Source of the DNA: an uncultured Oscillospiraceae bacterium | Lineage (GTDB): Bacteria; Bacillota; Clostridia; Oscillospirales; Oscillospiraceae | Direction: 5' to 3' | DNA: 64,000 nucleotides | NCBI GenBank assembly: GCA_947625355.1 | Contig: CANQOA010000005.1 | Coordinates: 1 to 64,000, forward strand | Part shown: positions 19,494-29,074 of the stretch, in pieces | How positions within the stretch are numbered: position 1 is the stretch's first letter | Layout of the letters: each line of letters begins with the position of its first letter | Notes under the pieces: model-generated | What the model saw: only the letters and a program-made list of their open reading frames with translations | What the model was told of the DNA's origin: nothing | Database searches by the model: none | Program-made: the position numbers and the translations under genes

Positions 19494-20381
19494 ATGACTG
19501 CTCTTGCCGTCATATGCGCCATACTGGCCGCGACCGCCCTGGCGCTGGGACTTAAGGTCCTGTCCATGCGCCGGGCGGCCCGGGACATCCTCCGGGAGCT
19601 TTCCGAAAAGCTCTCGGAGGACACCAATACCCTCATCTCCCTGTCAAGCTCCGACAGGGAGATGCGCCATCTCGCGGCGGCGCTGAACCGGGAGCTTCGG
19701 ATTTTGCGGGAGCAGCGGCTGCGCTACCGCCAGGGGGACCAAGAGCTGAAGGACGCCGTCACCAACGTCTCCCACGATCTGCGCACGCCCCTGACCGCCA
19801 TCTGCGGGTATCTGGAGCTGCTGGAGCGGGAGCCTATGAGCGAGAGTGCCGCCCGGTATCTGGACCGGATCTCCGAGCGGACCGAGGCCATGAAGGCGCT
19901 GACGGAGGAGCTTTTCCGCTACTCGGTGGTGCTGTCCACGGCGGAGGACATGACGCCGGAGCCGGTGGATCTGAACGCCGCTTTGGAGCAGAGCGCCGCG
20001 GGCTACTACGCCGCCCTCACCGGCCGGGGCATCGAGCCGGTCATCCGCATGCCGGAGGAGCGCGTGGTGCGCAGTCTGAACCGGGCGGCCCTGAGCCGCA
20101 TCCTCTCCAACCTCTTCTCCAACGCCCTCAAGTACAGCGACGGGGACCTGGAGGTGACGCTCTCGGAGCGGGGGGAGCTGTCCTTCTCCAACGGGGCGGC
20201 GGACCTGGACCCGGTGCAGGTGGGCCGGCTTTTCGACCGGTTCTTCTCCCTGGAGGCCGCCCGCAACTCCACAGGGCTGGGTCTGGCCATCGCCAAGACC
20301 TTGGCCGAGCGCATGGGCGGCTCCATCGCCGCCGGGTATGAGGACGGCCGCCTCACCGTGACGGTGGCGTTCCCCGCTTGA
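19494..20381 (+). CDS. Sensor histidine kinase with a single short N-terminal TM
   Basis: NVSHDLRTPLTAICGYLELL, NLFSNALKYS, STGLGLAIAKTLAERMGG. Confidence 0.92.
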   Translation: MTALAVICAILAATALALGLKVLSMRRAARDILRELSEKLSEDTNTLISLSSSDREMRHLAAALNRELRILREQRLRYRQGDQELKDAVTNVSHDLRTPLTAICGYLELLEREPMSESAARYLDRISERTEAMKALTEELFRYSVVLSTAEDMTPEPVDLNAALEQSAAGYYAALTGRGIEPVIRMPEERVVRSLNRAALSRILSNLFSNALKYSDGDLEVTLSERGELSFSNGAADLDPVQVGRLFDRFFSLEAARNSTGLGLAIAKTLAERMGGSIAAGYEDGRLTVTVAFPA

Positions 20382-20428
20382 CAGCCGTGCTATAGTGATG
20401 GGAGAAAGAGGAAACGGAGAACGGATCT

Positions 20429-21163
20429 ATGAAGCTCATCATCGTGCGCCACGGCGACCCGGACTATGAACACGACTCCCTGACCGAGAAGGGCTTCCGG
20501 GAGGCGGACTATCTGGCCGAACGGCTGGCAAAGCTGGAGGACGTGCGCGGCTGCTACGTGTCCCCCATGGGCCGGGCCAAGGCTACCGCCGCGCCTACCC
20601 TGGCCCGGACCGGCTGGCACTGGGAGCAGCGGCCCTGGCTGCGGGAGTTCTCCGCGTTCATCCTCCGGCCCGACGCGCCGGACCGGCGGAACGTGGCCTG
20701 GGACTGGCTGCCCCAGGACTGGACGGCGGTCGCGCGGTTCTATGACAAGGACCGCTGGTATGAACACCCGGCCATGGCGGAGGCCGGCGTGGGCCCGGAG
20801 GCCCGCTGGGTGGCCCAGGGACTGGACGCGGTGCTGGCCGAGCATGGCTATGTCCGGGAGGGCCAGCTCTATCACGCGGCGGCGGCCAACGGCGGTACGC
20901 TGGTGTTTTTCTGCCACTTCGGGGTGGAGTGCGTGATGCTCTGGCACCTGCTGGGGGTGTCCCCCATGATCCTGTGGCACGGGACCAGCGCCGCTCCCTC
21001 CTCCGTCACCACCCTGATCAGCGAGGAGCGCCGGGAGGGGATCGCCGCGTTCCGCATGAGCGGCTTCGGGGACATCTCCCATCTCTACGCCCACGGTGAG
21101 CCACCCTCCTTCGCCGCCCGGTTCCGGGAGCTGTATGCCAACGACTGGGAACGCCGGGACTGA
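20429..21163 (+). CDS. Histidine phosphatase (phosphoglycerate mutase-like) family protein
   Basis: MKLIIVRHGDPDYEHDSLTEKG; VFFCHFGVECVML. Confidence 0.85.
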   Translation: MKLIIVRHGDPDYEHDSLTEKGFREADYLAERLAKLEDVRGCYVSPMGRAKATAAPTLARTGWHWEQRPWLREFSAFILRPDAPDRRNVAWDWLPQDWTAVARFYDKDRWYEHPAMAEAGVGPEARWVAQGLDAVLAEHGYVREGQLYHAAAANGGTLVFFCHFGVECVMLWHLLGVSPMILWHGTSAAPSSVTTLISEERREGIAAFRMSGFGDISHLYAHGEPPSFAARFRELYANDWERRD

Positions 21164-21173
21164 CAGACAGATA

Positions 21174-21211
21174 AAAAACTGGCATGACGGAAAGTCATGC
21201 CAGTTTTTGCG
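21174..21211 (+). terminator. Rho-independent terminator
   Basis: aaaaaactggcatgac-ggaaa-gtcatgccagttttt. Confidence 0.9.
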
Positions 21212-21238
21212 TTTTGCAGGGTCATCGCGCCCTGCCCG

Positions 21239-22270
21239 TTATCTCTTGCCCTTGTCGTAGGGGACGCCCTCGGCCTTGGGGGCACGGGAGCTCTTGGAGG
21301 TGAACGCCAGCACCAGCAGCGTCACCAGGTAGGGCAGCAGCCGGTAGAAGTTGGAGTTCAGGCCGATGTTGGCCAGCAGGAACACCCCGTCGCCGTTGAT
21401 GTCGATGCTGGTATAGGACGCGGCGATGCACTTGAAAAGACCGAACAGCAGCGCCGCTCCGGCGATGTTCAAGGGCTTCCAGTTGCCGAAGATCATGACG
21501 GCCAGGGCCAGGAAGCCGAAGCCCGCCACGTCGCCGTTGGAGGCGCAGTTGGTGGTGGTCAGCGCGTACACGAACCCGCCCATGCCGGCCAAGGCGCCGG
21601 AGATGGTGACGCCGGCATAGCGCATCTTCACCACGTTGATGCCCAACGAGTCGGCGGCCTGGGGATTCTCGCCGCAGGAGCGCAGCCGCAGGCCGAACCG
21701 AGTCTTATACAGGATGATGGACAGGATGATGAACAGCAGGATGCACACATAGGTGGTCAGATACACCTTGTCCAAAAACGCGCTGGCGAAGAAGCCCAGC
21801 TTGGCCTTCTTGTCGAAGCCCAGCATGGTCTTTTTGATCATGAACCAGCTGGCGGCGTCGCCGGTAGCCATCTGCAGGGTGTTCTGGTTGACGATGAGCC
21901 GGATGAGGAACAGCACCAGGGCCGGGGCCAGCAGGTTCAGGGCGGTGCCGCCGATGGTCTGGTCGGCCTTCAGGTTGATGGCCGCGAAGGCCAGCAGCAG
22001 CGAGAATACCGCGCCCAGCGCGGCCGCCACCGCCATGGTCAGGATCATGAAGCCCTGCAGGGCGATCCAGTTGTTCATCTCCTTGGCGGCGTCGAACCAG
22101 CCCCATTGCTGGACCAGACGCACGAACAGCACGCCCACGAACGCGCCGAAGATCATGATGCCTTCCAGCGCCAGGTTGATGATGCCGCTGCGCTCGGCGA
22201 ACACGCCGGCCAGGGCCACGATCATCAGGGGCACGGCGTAGACCAGCGTAGAACGAACGAGAAATGCCAT
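21239..22270 (-). CDS. ABC transporter permease (BMP-associated nucleoside/sugar type)
   Basis: LAGVFAERSGIINLALEGIMIFGAF. Confidence 0.88.
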   Translation of the reverse strand: MAFLVRSTLVYAVPLMIVALAGVFAERSGIINLALEGIMIFGAFVGVLFVRLVQQWGWFDAAKEMNNWIALQGFMILTMAVAAALGAVFSLLLAFAAINLKADQTIGGTALNLLAPALVLFLIRLIVNQNTLQMATGDAASWFMIKKTMLGFDKKAKLGFFASAFLDKVYLTTYVCILLFIILSIILYKTRFGLRLRSCGENPQAADSLGINVVKMRYAGVTISGALAGMGGFVYALTTTNCASNGDVAGFGFLALAVMIFGNWKPLNIAGAALLFGLFKCIAASYTSIDINGDGVFLLANIGLNSNFYRLLPYLVTLLVLAFTSKSSRAPKAEGVPYDKGKR

Positions 22271-23514
22271 TACTCCTTGCCCTCCTTTCCGCCGTCTGCC
22301 GCGCTCGCGGCAGGGGCAGCGGGTTCCGCGTTGGCGTCCGGCTTGGGGCCGGCCTTTTTCTTCGCCTTGCCGCCCAGCCAAAGCTTGATGACCAGAGAGA
22401 AGGCGGACAGATACACGATCACGGCGATGATCACGTCGGTGATGTATTCATTGTATGCCGTGAGATTCGTCAGCTGCAGTCCGGCGATGTCCAACATGGA
22501 CATGAACATGCCGGTGAAGATGACGGCGATGGGGTTGCACACCGCCAGCAGCGCCACGGGGATGCCGTTGAAGCCGGTGGCCGGCAGGGACTGGTAGGTA
22601 CTCCAGAAGAACTCCGTGTTGCCGGCCAGATAATACAGCGCCGCGCCTGCGCCGGACATAGCGCCGGCGATGGCCATGCTCAGCACGATGCTGCGCTTGT
22701 CCTTGATGCCCGCGTACTTGGCCGCGTGGCGGTTGGCGCCGCAGGCCTTCAGCTCATAGCCGAAGGTGGTCTTGGAGAAGATGATGTACATCAGCACCGC
22801 CAGCAGGATGGCGATGAGGATGCCGCCGTTGACCTGGGAGCCGGGGAAGATCTTGTCCAGGAACATCTTGGGGGTCTGGACCCCGTTGAAGCTGGTCTTG
22901 TAGATGTAAGCGGTCTTGGTGTTCTCCACCACGTTCTTGAGGTTGCTGACGTCGAACACCCAGGTCACCAGGTTGGCGGCGATCCAGTTGGTCATGATGC
23001 AGGCCAGCACCTCGTTGATGTTGAGGAACGCCTTGAGCATGCCGGGGATGGCGCCCCACAGGCCGCCGGCGGCCATGCCGCCCAGGAACGCCAGGATCCA
23101 GACGATCCAGGCAGGCACCACAGAGGTGGGGATCTCCAGGGCGATGAACAGGGTGGCGGCGGTGCCGGCCAGGTACTGGCCCGGCGCGCCGATGTTGAAA
23201 AGGCCGGTCTTATAGGCCACGGCCACGGACAGGCCGGTGAGGATCAGGGGGGTGGCCCGGAACAGCATGTTGCCGAAGGTCACCGGGTTGAAGCCGAAGG
23301 TCAGCTCGCCGGCGGCGTCGCGGCCGGTGCTGATGATGCCCAGGAAGATCAGCTGGATGCCCTCCCAGGCGGACTTGAGGCTCATGCTCTTGTTGAACAG
23401 CCCCACCAGGAACACCACCAGCGCGCCGGCCACCAGGCCGATGAGGATGGAGAGCAGGGAGGCCAGCACCGAACGGGTGCCGTCACGCTGCATCAGGGGA
23501 GTCTTTTCCTTCAT
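22270..23514 (-). CDS. ABC transporter permease (BMP-associated)
   Basis: FRATPLILTGLSVAVAYKTGLFNIGAPGQYLAGT. Confidence 0.88.
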   Translation of the reverse strand: MKEKTPLMQRDGTRSVLASLLSILIGLVAGALVVFLVGLFNKSMSLKSAWEGIQLIFLGIISTGRDAAGELTFGFNPVTFGNMLFRATPLILTGLSVAVAYKTGLFNIGAPGQYLAGTAATLFIALEIPTSVVPAWIVWILAFLGGMAAGGLWGAIPGMLKAFLNINEVLACIMTNWIAANLVTWVFDVSNLKNVVENTKTAYIYKTSFNGVQTPKMFLDKIFPGSQVNGGILIAILLAVLMYIIFSKTTFGYELKACGANRHAAKYAGIKDKRSIVLSMAIAGAMSGAGAALYYLAGNTEFFWSTYQSLPATGFNGIPVALLAVCNPIAVIFTGMFMSMLDIAGLQLTNLTAYNEYITDVIIAVIVYLSAFSLVIKLWLGGKAKKKAGPKPDANAEPAAPAASAADGGKEGKE

Positions 23515-25061
23515 GCGCTCTCACGCTCCTTTCCCTGGCGCTTGGCGCCGGCCATATACAGGCCCAGTTCTTCCACGGTGGTCTTTTTCGGGTCGAGCTC
23601 GCCCACGATCTCGCCCTCGTACATCACCAGGATCCGGTCGGACAGGTTCATCACCTCGTCCAGCTCCAGGCTCACCAGCAGCACCGCCTTGCCGGCGTCC
23701 CGCTGGGCCACCAGCTGGCTGTGGATGTACTCGATGGCGCCCACGTCCAGGCCGCGGGTGGGCTGGACGGCCACGATCAGCGGCAGGTCCCGGTCGATCT
23801 CCCGGGCCACGATGGCTTTCTGCTGGTTGCCGCCGGACATGCTCCGGGCGACGGTGATGGGCCCCTGGCCGGAGCGGACGTCATACTGCTCGATCAGGTC
23901 CTCCGCGTAGGAGCGCACCGCGCCGAAGCGGATGAAGCCGTGGTTTTGGAACTGGGGCTCATAATACCGCTGCAGGACCATGTTCTGCTCCAGGGTGAAG
24001 TCCAGCACCAAGCCGTGCTTGTGTCGGTCCTCGGGGATGTGGCTCATGCCGGTCTGGCTGCGGGAGCGGATGGACTGGTGGGTGATGTCATGTCCGCAGA
24101 GCGTGATCTTTCCGGCGCTTGCCTTCTCCAGACCGGTAAGGGCCTGGACGAACTCCGTCTGGCCGTTGCCGTCGATGCCGGCGATGCACACGATCTCTCC
24201 GGCCCGGACGGTAAAGGAGACGTCTTTCACCGCCTCGTGCTTGTGGACCTTGGAGGGCACGGTGAGCCCCTCCACGGTGAGCACCGGCTCCTTGGGCTGG
24301 GCGGGGGACTTGTCCACCACCAGCTGGACGGGGCGGCCCACCATCATGCGGCTCAGCTCCTCCTTGGTGGTGCCGGCGGTGTCGATGGTGCCCACATACT
24401 TGCCCTTGCGCAGCACCGTCACCCGGTCGGAGACCTCCATGATCTCGTTGAGCTTGTGGGAGATGAACAGGATGCTCTTGCCCTCGGCGGCCAGGTTCTT
24501 CATGATCTGCATGAGCTCTTCGATCTCCTGGGGGGTGAGCACCGCGGTGGGCTCGTCGAAGATCAGGATCTCGTTGTCCCGGTAGAGCATCTTCAAAATC
24601 TCCGTGCGCTGCTGCATGCCCACGGTGATGTCCTCCACCTTGGCGTCCAGGTCCACATGCAGCCCGTACTGCTCGCTCAGGGCCTTCACCTTGGCCCGGG
24701 CGTTCTTTTTCTGCAGAAAGCCCATTTTCGTGTCCTCGGCGCCCAGGATGATGTTGTCCAGGACCGTGAACACCTCGATCAGCTTGAAGTGCTGGTGCAC
24801 CATGCCGATGTGCAGGGCGGTGGCGTCGTTGGGGCTCTCTATCTTCACCGGCTTGCCGTTTTTGCGGATCTCCCCCTGCTCCGGCTGATACAGGCCGAAC
24901 AGCACGCTCATCAGCGTGCTCTTGCCGGCGCCGTTCTCGCCCAGCAGGGCGTGGATCTCGCCCTTGCGGAGCTGGAGGGTGATGTCGTCGTTGGCCTTGA
25001 TGCCGGGAAACTCCTTGGTGATGTGGAGCATCTCAATGACATATTCCGGGTTTTGCTCCAT
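23511..25061 (-). CDS. ABC transporter ATP-binding protein, duplicated ATPase domains
   Basis: LLGENGAGKSTLMSVLFGL; MSGGNQQKAIVAREI; second domain GIDGNGQTEFVQALTGL. Confidence 0.93.
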   Translation of the reverse strand: MEQNPEYVIEMLHITKEFPGIKANDDITLQLRKGEIHALLGENGAGKSTLMSVLFGLYQPEQGEIRKNGKPVKIESPNDATALHIGMVHQHFKLIEVFTVLDNIILGAEDTKMGFLQKKNARAKVKALSEQYGLHVDLDAKVEDITVGMQQRTEILKMLYRDNEILIFDEPTAVLTPQEIEELMQIMKNLAAEGKSILFISHKLNEIMEVSDRVTVLRKGKYVGTIDTAGTTKEELSRMMVGRPVQLVVDKSPAQPKEPVLTVEGLTVPSKVHKHEAVKDVSFTVRAGEIVCIAGIDGNGQTEFVQALTGLEKASAGKITLCGHDITHQSIRSRSQTGMSHIPEDRHKHGLVLDFTLEQNMVLQRYYEPQFQNHGFIRFGAVRSYAEDLIEQYDVRSGQGPITVARSMSGGNQQKAIVAREIDRDLPLIVAVQPTRGLDVGAIEYIHSQLVAQRDAGKAVLLVSLELDEVMNLSDRILVMYEGEIVGELDPKKTTVEELGLYMAGAKRQGKERESA

Positions 25062-25117
25062 GCTTCCTCCTCCTTTGTCGGGATCTTGCCGGAAAAAACA
25101 CTACGTCTCTTAGAAAA

Positions 25118-25147
25118 GAAGGGGAAGAGTGGCGCTCTTCCCCTTCC
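25118..25147 (-). terminator. Intra-operon hairpin between the BMP gene and the ATPase gene
   Basis: aaggggaagag-tggcg-ctcttcccctt. Confidence 0.7.
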
Positions 25148-25164
25148 ATTCGTTGCTTGTCAGA

Positions 25165-26313
25165 TCACTCGATGTAGTTGATGGTCACAAGATCGGTGCC
25201 CGCGTCAGCAATGGCGCCGCCCTCGAGGACGGAGTTGTCCACCACGATGTCGCCAGCCTTCATGGCCTCGACCAGAGCCTCATATTCCTCGACGGAGAAG
25301 TTCTCCAGGCTCCAGGTGGCGGTGGGGATGCCCACGTAGTCGCCGTTGATGCCCAGGACCGTGCCGGTGCCGCCGATGTCATCCCAGGTGCCGTCATAGA
25401 ACTTGCCGATGGCCCACTCGGTGGAGCCCTGCAGGTTCTTCAGAGCGGAGGTCACGACATAGTCGGACTGGAAGGACTGGTCCACGTCCACGCCGATGAC
25501 AGCGCCGTCGTTGGCGCCGGCAGCAGCGGTGATGGAGTCGAACATGGAGCCGCCGCAGGCGAACACGATCTCGGTGCCGTTCTCATACCAGCCGTTGACC
25601 ATGGTCTGCAGCTCGCTGGACGCCTGGAAGTTGGCGCCGTAGTTCCAGGAGTAGTTGATGTTGACCTCGGCACCCAGCTCCGCGGCAGCCGCCTCGGCGC
25701 CCTGGACGAAGCCATAGCCGTAACGGCAGCAGGCCGGGTTGGTGCCGCCGCCGCCGCCGCAGAAGCCCAGCTCCGTGTAGCCTTCCTTCACAACGGCGTA
25801 GCCGGCGAAGTAGCCGCTCTGCTCCTCCTGATAGGAGATGCCGGCGACGTTGGCCAGCATGGGGCTGTCCTCGACCGAGGGATCTTCAGCCAGAGGATAG
25901 CCATCGATAAAGACGAATTTCACGTCCGGGTTGGCGGAAGCGGTGGCGCGCAGAGCGCCCTCCTGCAGGAAGCCGGCGCACACGACGATCTTGGCGCCGC
26001 CGTCCACAGCGGCCTGCATCGCGCCGATGCGGTCGTCATCGGTGGCCTCGGAGCCGTTGGCGGGCTGATAGTACTTGTAGGACAGGCCGTTGGCGTTGGC
26101 ATAGCTCTTCACGCCGTTCCAGGTGCCCTCGTTGAAGCTCTTGTCCTTCAACTGGCCCACGTCGGTGACGAAAGCGACTTCATAGACATTGTCGTCAGAG
26201 GTCATGTTGTCCTCGATGGAGTCAGGGTCGACGGGCTCGGCGTCCGCGAACGCGACGGCGGACAGAGCGAAGACCATGGTCAGAGCGAGGATGAGCGCAA
26301 GGATCTTTTTCAT
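25165..26313 (-). CDS. BMP family ABC transporter substrate-binding protein
   Basis: VAFVTDVGQLKDKSFNEGTWNGVKSYA; signal peptide. Confidence 0.92.
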   Translation of the reverse strand: MKKILALILALTMVFALSAVAFADAEPVDPDSIEDNMTSDDNVYEVAFVTDVGQLKDKSFNEGTWNGVKSYANANGLSYKYYQPANGSEATDDDRIGAMQAAVDGGAKIVVCAGFLQEGALRATASANPDVKFVFIDGYPLAEDPSVEDSPMLANVAGISYQEEQSGYFAGYAVVKEGYTELGFCGGGGGTNPACCRYGYGFVQGAEAAAAELGAEVNINYSWNYGANFQASSELQTMVNGWYENGTEIVFACGGSMFDSITAAAGANDGAVIGVDVDQSFQSDYVVTSALKNLQGSTEWAIGKFYDGTWDDIGGTGTVLGINGDYVGIPTATWSLENFSVEEYEALVEAMKAGDIVVDNSVLEGGAIADAGTDLVTINYIE

Positions 26314-26545
26314 GGGGTTCCTCCTTAAAAATTTTAAAAATTCGACTCAATAAACCATTGTCCGAACATAGAAATTATAGCATGTCCACCTCGCGGATTC
26401 AATGCGGACGACTATAAAAATCTGGAAACAGAAATCTCAATTTGGTTGCAAAACCGCCAAGAGCCGCCGCCACTTGCAAGACGGTTTTATTTATGATATC
26501 ATATTTGATCAATAAAGCGACAAATCTCCCAAGGGAGGTCCGGGC

Positions 26546-27190
26546 ATGGGCAGGATACTCACCATCGGCATCGCCGGGGGCACCGGCAGCGGCAAGACCA
26601 CCATCACCCGCCGCATCCAGCGGCAGTTCGGCGGCCAGGTCTGCACGCTGTACCACGACAACTACTACCGCTCCCATGACGGCCTGACCATGGAGGAGCG
26701 GGCCAAGCTCAACTATGACGAGCCCGCCGCCTTCGAGACGGACCTGCTGGTGGAGCATTTGGCGGCGCTGCGCCGGGGCGAGGCGGTGGACGGGCCCCAG
26801 TACGACTACACCGTACATAACCGCGCCCAAAGGACCCTGCGCATCGAGCCGGCGCCGGTGGTGCTGGTGGAGGGCATCCTCATCCTGGCGGACGACGAGC
26901 TGTGCCGGAGCCTGGACATCAAGGTATTCGTGGACGCGGATGCGGACGTGCGCATCCTGCGGCGGATCGTCCGGGACGTGCGGGATCGGGGCCGGAGCCT
27001 GGAGAGCGTGGTCAACCAGTATCTGACCACGGTCAAGCCCATGCACGAGCTGTATGTGGAGCCGTCCCGCCGGCGGGCCGACGTGATCATCCCCGAGGGC
27101 GGGCACAACGAGGTGGCCATGGAGCTGCTCATCCGGCGCATCCAGGCCCATTTGCAGGAGGAAGGACAAAATGGCAAAGCTGTACTTTAA
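26546..27190 (+). CDS. udk: Uridine kinase
   Basis: ILTIGIAGGTGSGKTTITRRI; LYHDNYYRSHDGLTMEER; DVRDRGRS. Confidence 0.93.
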   Translation: MGRILTIGIAGGTGSGKTTITRRIQRQFGGQVCTLYHDNYYRSHDGLTMEERAKLNYDEPAAFETDLLVEHLAALRRGEAVDGPQYDYTVHNRAQRTLRIEPAPVVLVEGILILADDELCRSLDIKVFVDADADVRILRRIVRDVRDRGRSLESVVNQYLTTVKPMHELYVEPSRRRADVIIPEGGHNEVAMELLIRRIQAHLQEEGQNGKAVL

Positions 27191-27761
27191 ATACGGGGCG
27201 ATGGGCTCGTCCAAGTCCGCCCAGGCCCTGATCGCCAAGTTCAACTACGAGGAGCAGGGCATGCGCTGCTGGCTCATCAAGCCCGCCACCGACACCCGGG
27301 ACGGTGTGGCCACGGTGCGCTCCCGCATCGGCCTGGAGGCCGAGGGCGACGTGATCGCCCCGGAGGACAACATCGGCGACCTGTATCAGTCCGCCGGCTG
27401 GTGCGATGTGATCATCGCCGACGAGGCCCAGTTCTTCACCCCCGCCCAGATCGATCAACTGCGGGACATCGTGGACCAGGCGGACGTGCCGGTGATGTGC
27501 TTCGGGCTGCGGACGGACTTTCTCACCCATCTGTTCCCCGGCGCCCGGCGGCTGATGGAGGTGGCCGATTCCATCACGGAGATCAAGACCATCTGCACCT
27601 GCGGCCGCAAGGCGGTGGTCAACGCCCGGCTGGACGCGGACGGGAACGTGGTCACCCAGGGCCAGCAGGTGCTGCTGGGCGGCAACGACACCTACACCGC
27701 CATGTGCCACCGGTGCTGGCGCAAGCGCATCCGGGAGCAGGAGGAGGCCAAGGCCAACTGA
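27171..27761 (+). CDS. tdk: Thymidine kinase
   Basis: MAKLYFKYGAMGSSKSAQAL; DVIIADEAQFFTPAQIDQLRDIVD; CTCGRKAVVNARLD. Confidence 0.95.
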   Translation: MAKLYFKYGAMGSSKSAQALIAKFNYEEQGMRCWLIKPATDTRDGVATVRSRIGLEAEGDVIAPEDNIGDLYQSAGWCDVIIADEAQFFTPAQIDQLRDIVDQADVPVMCFGLRTDFLTHLFPGARRLMEVADSITEIKTICTCGRKAVVNARLDADGNVVTQGQQVLLGGNDTYTAMCHRCWRKRIREQEEAKAN

Positions 27762-27764
27762 CAG

Positions 27765-28937
27765 ATGGGAGCGACGGATAAAAAACGCACCGCCCTGGTG
27801 GTGGGCGGCTCCAGCGGCATCGGCCTGGCGGTGGTCCGGGCGCTGCTGGCCCGGGGCCGGCACGTGTGCGTCCTGGCCCGGCACGCCCCCGAGCCGGAGC
27901 TGCTGCCGGCGGGAGACTGGGAATTCATCCCCACGGACCTGCGCTATTATGACGAGGCGCTGTTCGACCGGCTGAGCGGCGATGGTGATGTGGACACGCT
28001 GTTCATCAGCGCCGGCTTTGGCCGATTGGCGTGCTTCGAGGACCTGCACCCCGCCGAGATCAAGACCATGACGGAGGTGAACACCTCCGTCGTGCTGCGG
28101 CTGGTGCGGCAGTTTTACGGGCGCATCAAATGCCCCGAACGGTTTTACTGCGGCCTTGTCAGCTCCATCGCGGGGCTGGTCAGCTCGCCCATGTTCTCGG
28201 CATACGCCGCCACGAAGGCCGCCCTGTGCCGCTTCGCCGAGAGCGTGAACATCGAGCTGGAGGCTGCGGGCGTGACCAACCGTATCCTGAACGTGGCCCC
28301 CGGCTCCGTGCCCGGGACCCGCTTCAACGGCGGGGAAAACGACCCGGCCCTCCTTGGCTCTCTGGGGGAGGACATCGCCGACCGGCTCCTGGCGGGCGAG
28401 ACCCTCTATATCCCCAACTATGAACCCACGTACCGGGGCGTGCTGGAGCGGTACGCCGCCGACGGCCACGCCTTCGGTCTGGACAGCTACCGCTACAAGC
28501 AGCAGTCCGGCCGGGTCCGCGCCGATCGCAGCGCGGTGGTCGGATACCTGTCCGGGACCTTCGACCTGTTCCACATCGGCCATTTGAATCTGCTGCGGCG
28601 GGCCAGGGCCGAGTGCGATCATCTGATCGTGGGCGTACATGAGAGCGGTTCCTGGAAGGGGAAGGTATCCTTCATCCCCTTTGAGGAGCGCATGGCCATC
28701 GTGGGGGCCTGTCAGTATGTGGACCGGGTGGTCACCTCCCCGGTAGAGGACAGCGAGGCATGGGAGCTGTACCGATTCGACAAGCTCTTCGTGGGCAGCG
28801 ACTATCAGGGCACCGAGCGGTTCAACCGCTATGAGGAATTTTTCCGGGACAAGGGCGTGCAGATCGTCTATTTCCCCTACACCCGGGGCACCAGCAGCAC
28901 CCAGCTGCGGGCGGTCTTGGAGAAGAACATCCACTGA
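27765..28937 (+). CDS. Fused short-chain dehydrogenase/reductase and TagD-type cytidylyltransferase
   Basis: N-terminus ALVVGGSSGIGLAVV ... SAYAATKAAL (SDR); C-terminus GTFDLFHIGHLNLLRRA (HxGH nucleotidyltransferase). Confidence 0.88.
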   Translation: MGATDKKRTALVVGGSSGIGLAVVRALLARGRHVCVLARHAPEPELLPAGDWEFIPTDLRYYDEALFDRLSGDGDVDTLFISAGFGRLACFEDLHPAEIKTMTEVNTSVVLRLVRQFYGRIKCPERFYCGLVSSIAGLVSSPMFSAYAATKAALCRFAESVNIELEAAGVTNRILNVAPGSVPGTRFNGGENDPALLGSLGEDIADRLLAGETLYIPNYEPTYRGVLERYAADGHAFGLDSYRYKQQSGRVRADRSAVVGYLSGTFDLFHIGHLNLLRRARAECDHLIVGVHESGSWKGKVSFIPFEERMAIVGACQYVDRVVTSPVEDSEAWELYRFDKLFVGSDYQGTERFNRYEEFFRDKGVQIVYFPYTRGTSSTQLRAVLEKNIH

Positions 28938-28994
28938 CGGAGCGCGCGGGAGCGCGCTCCTTTTTCTGTCATTCCCGACCGGCCCCGCCAAGAT

Positions 28995-29027
28995 AAAAAA
29001 CAGGCACATGGTCTCCCATGTGCCTGT
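28995..29027 (-). terminator. Terminator downstream of cstA (possibly bidirectional)
   Basis: Hairpin caggcacatg-gtctcc-catgtgcctg with a U-tract on the minus strand. Confidence 0.8.
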
Positions 29028-29074
29028 CTCTATTTACGCCCGCATTGTGCAGGCGGATCGTCCTCGTCCGGGGA

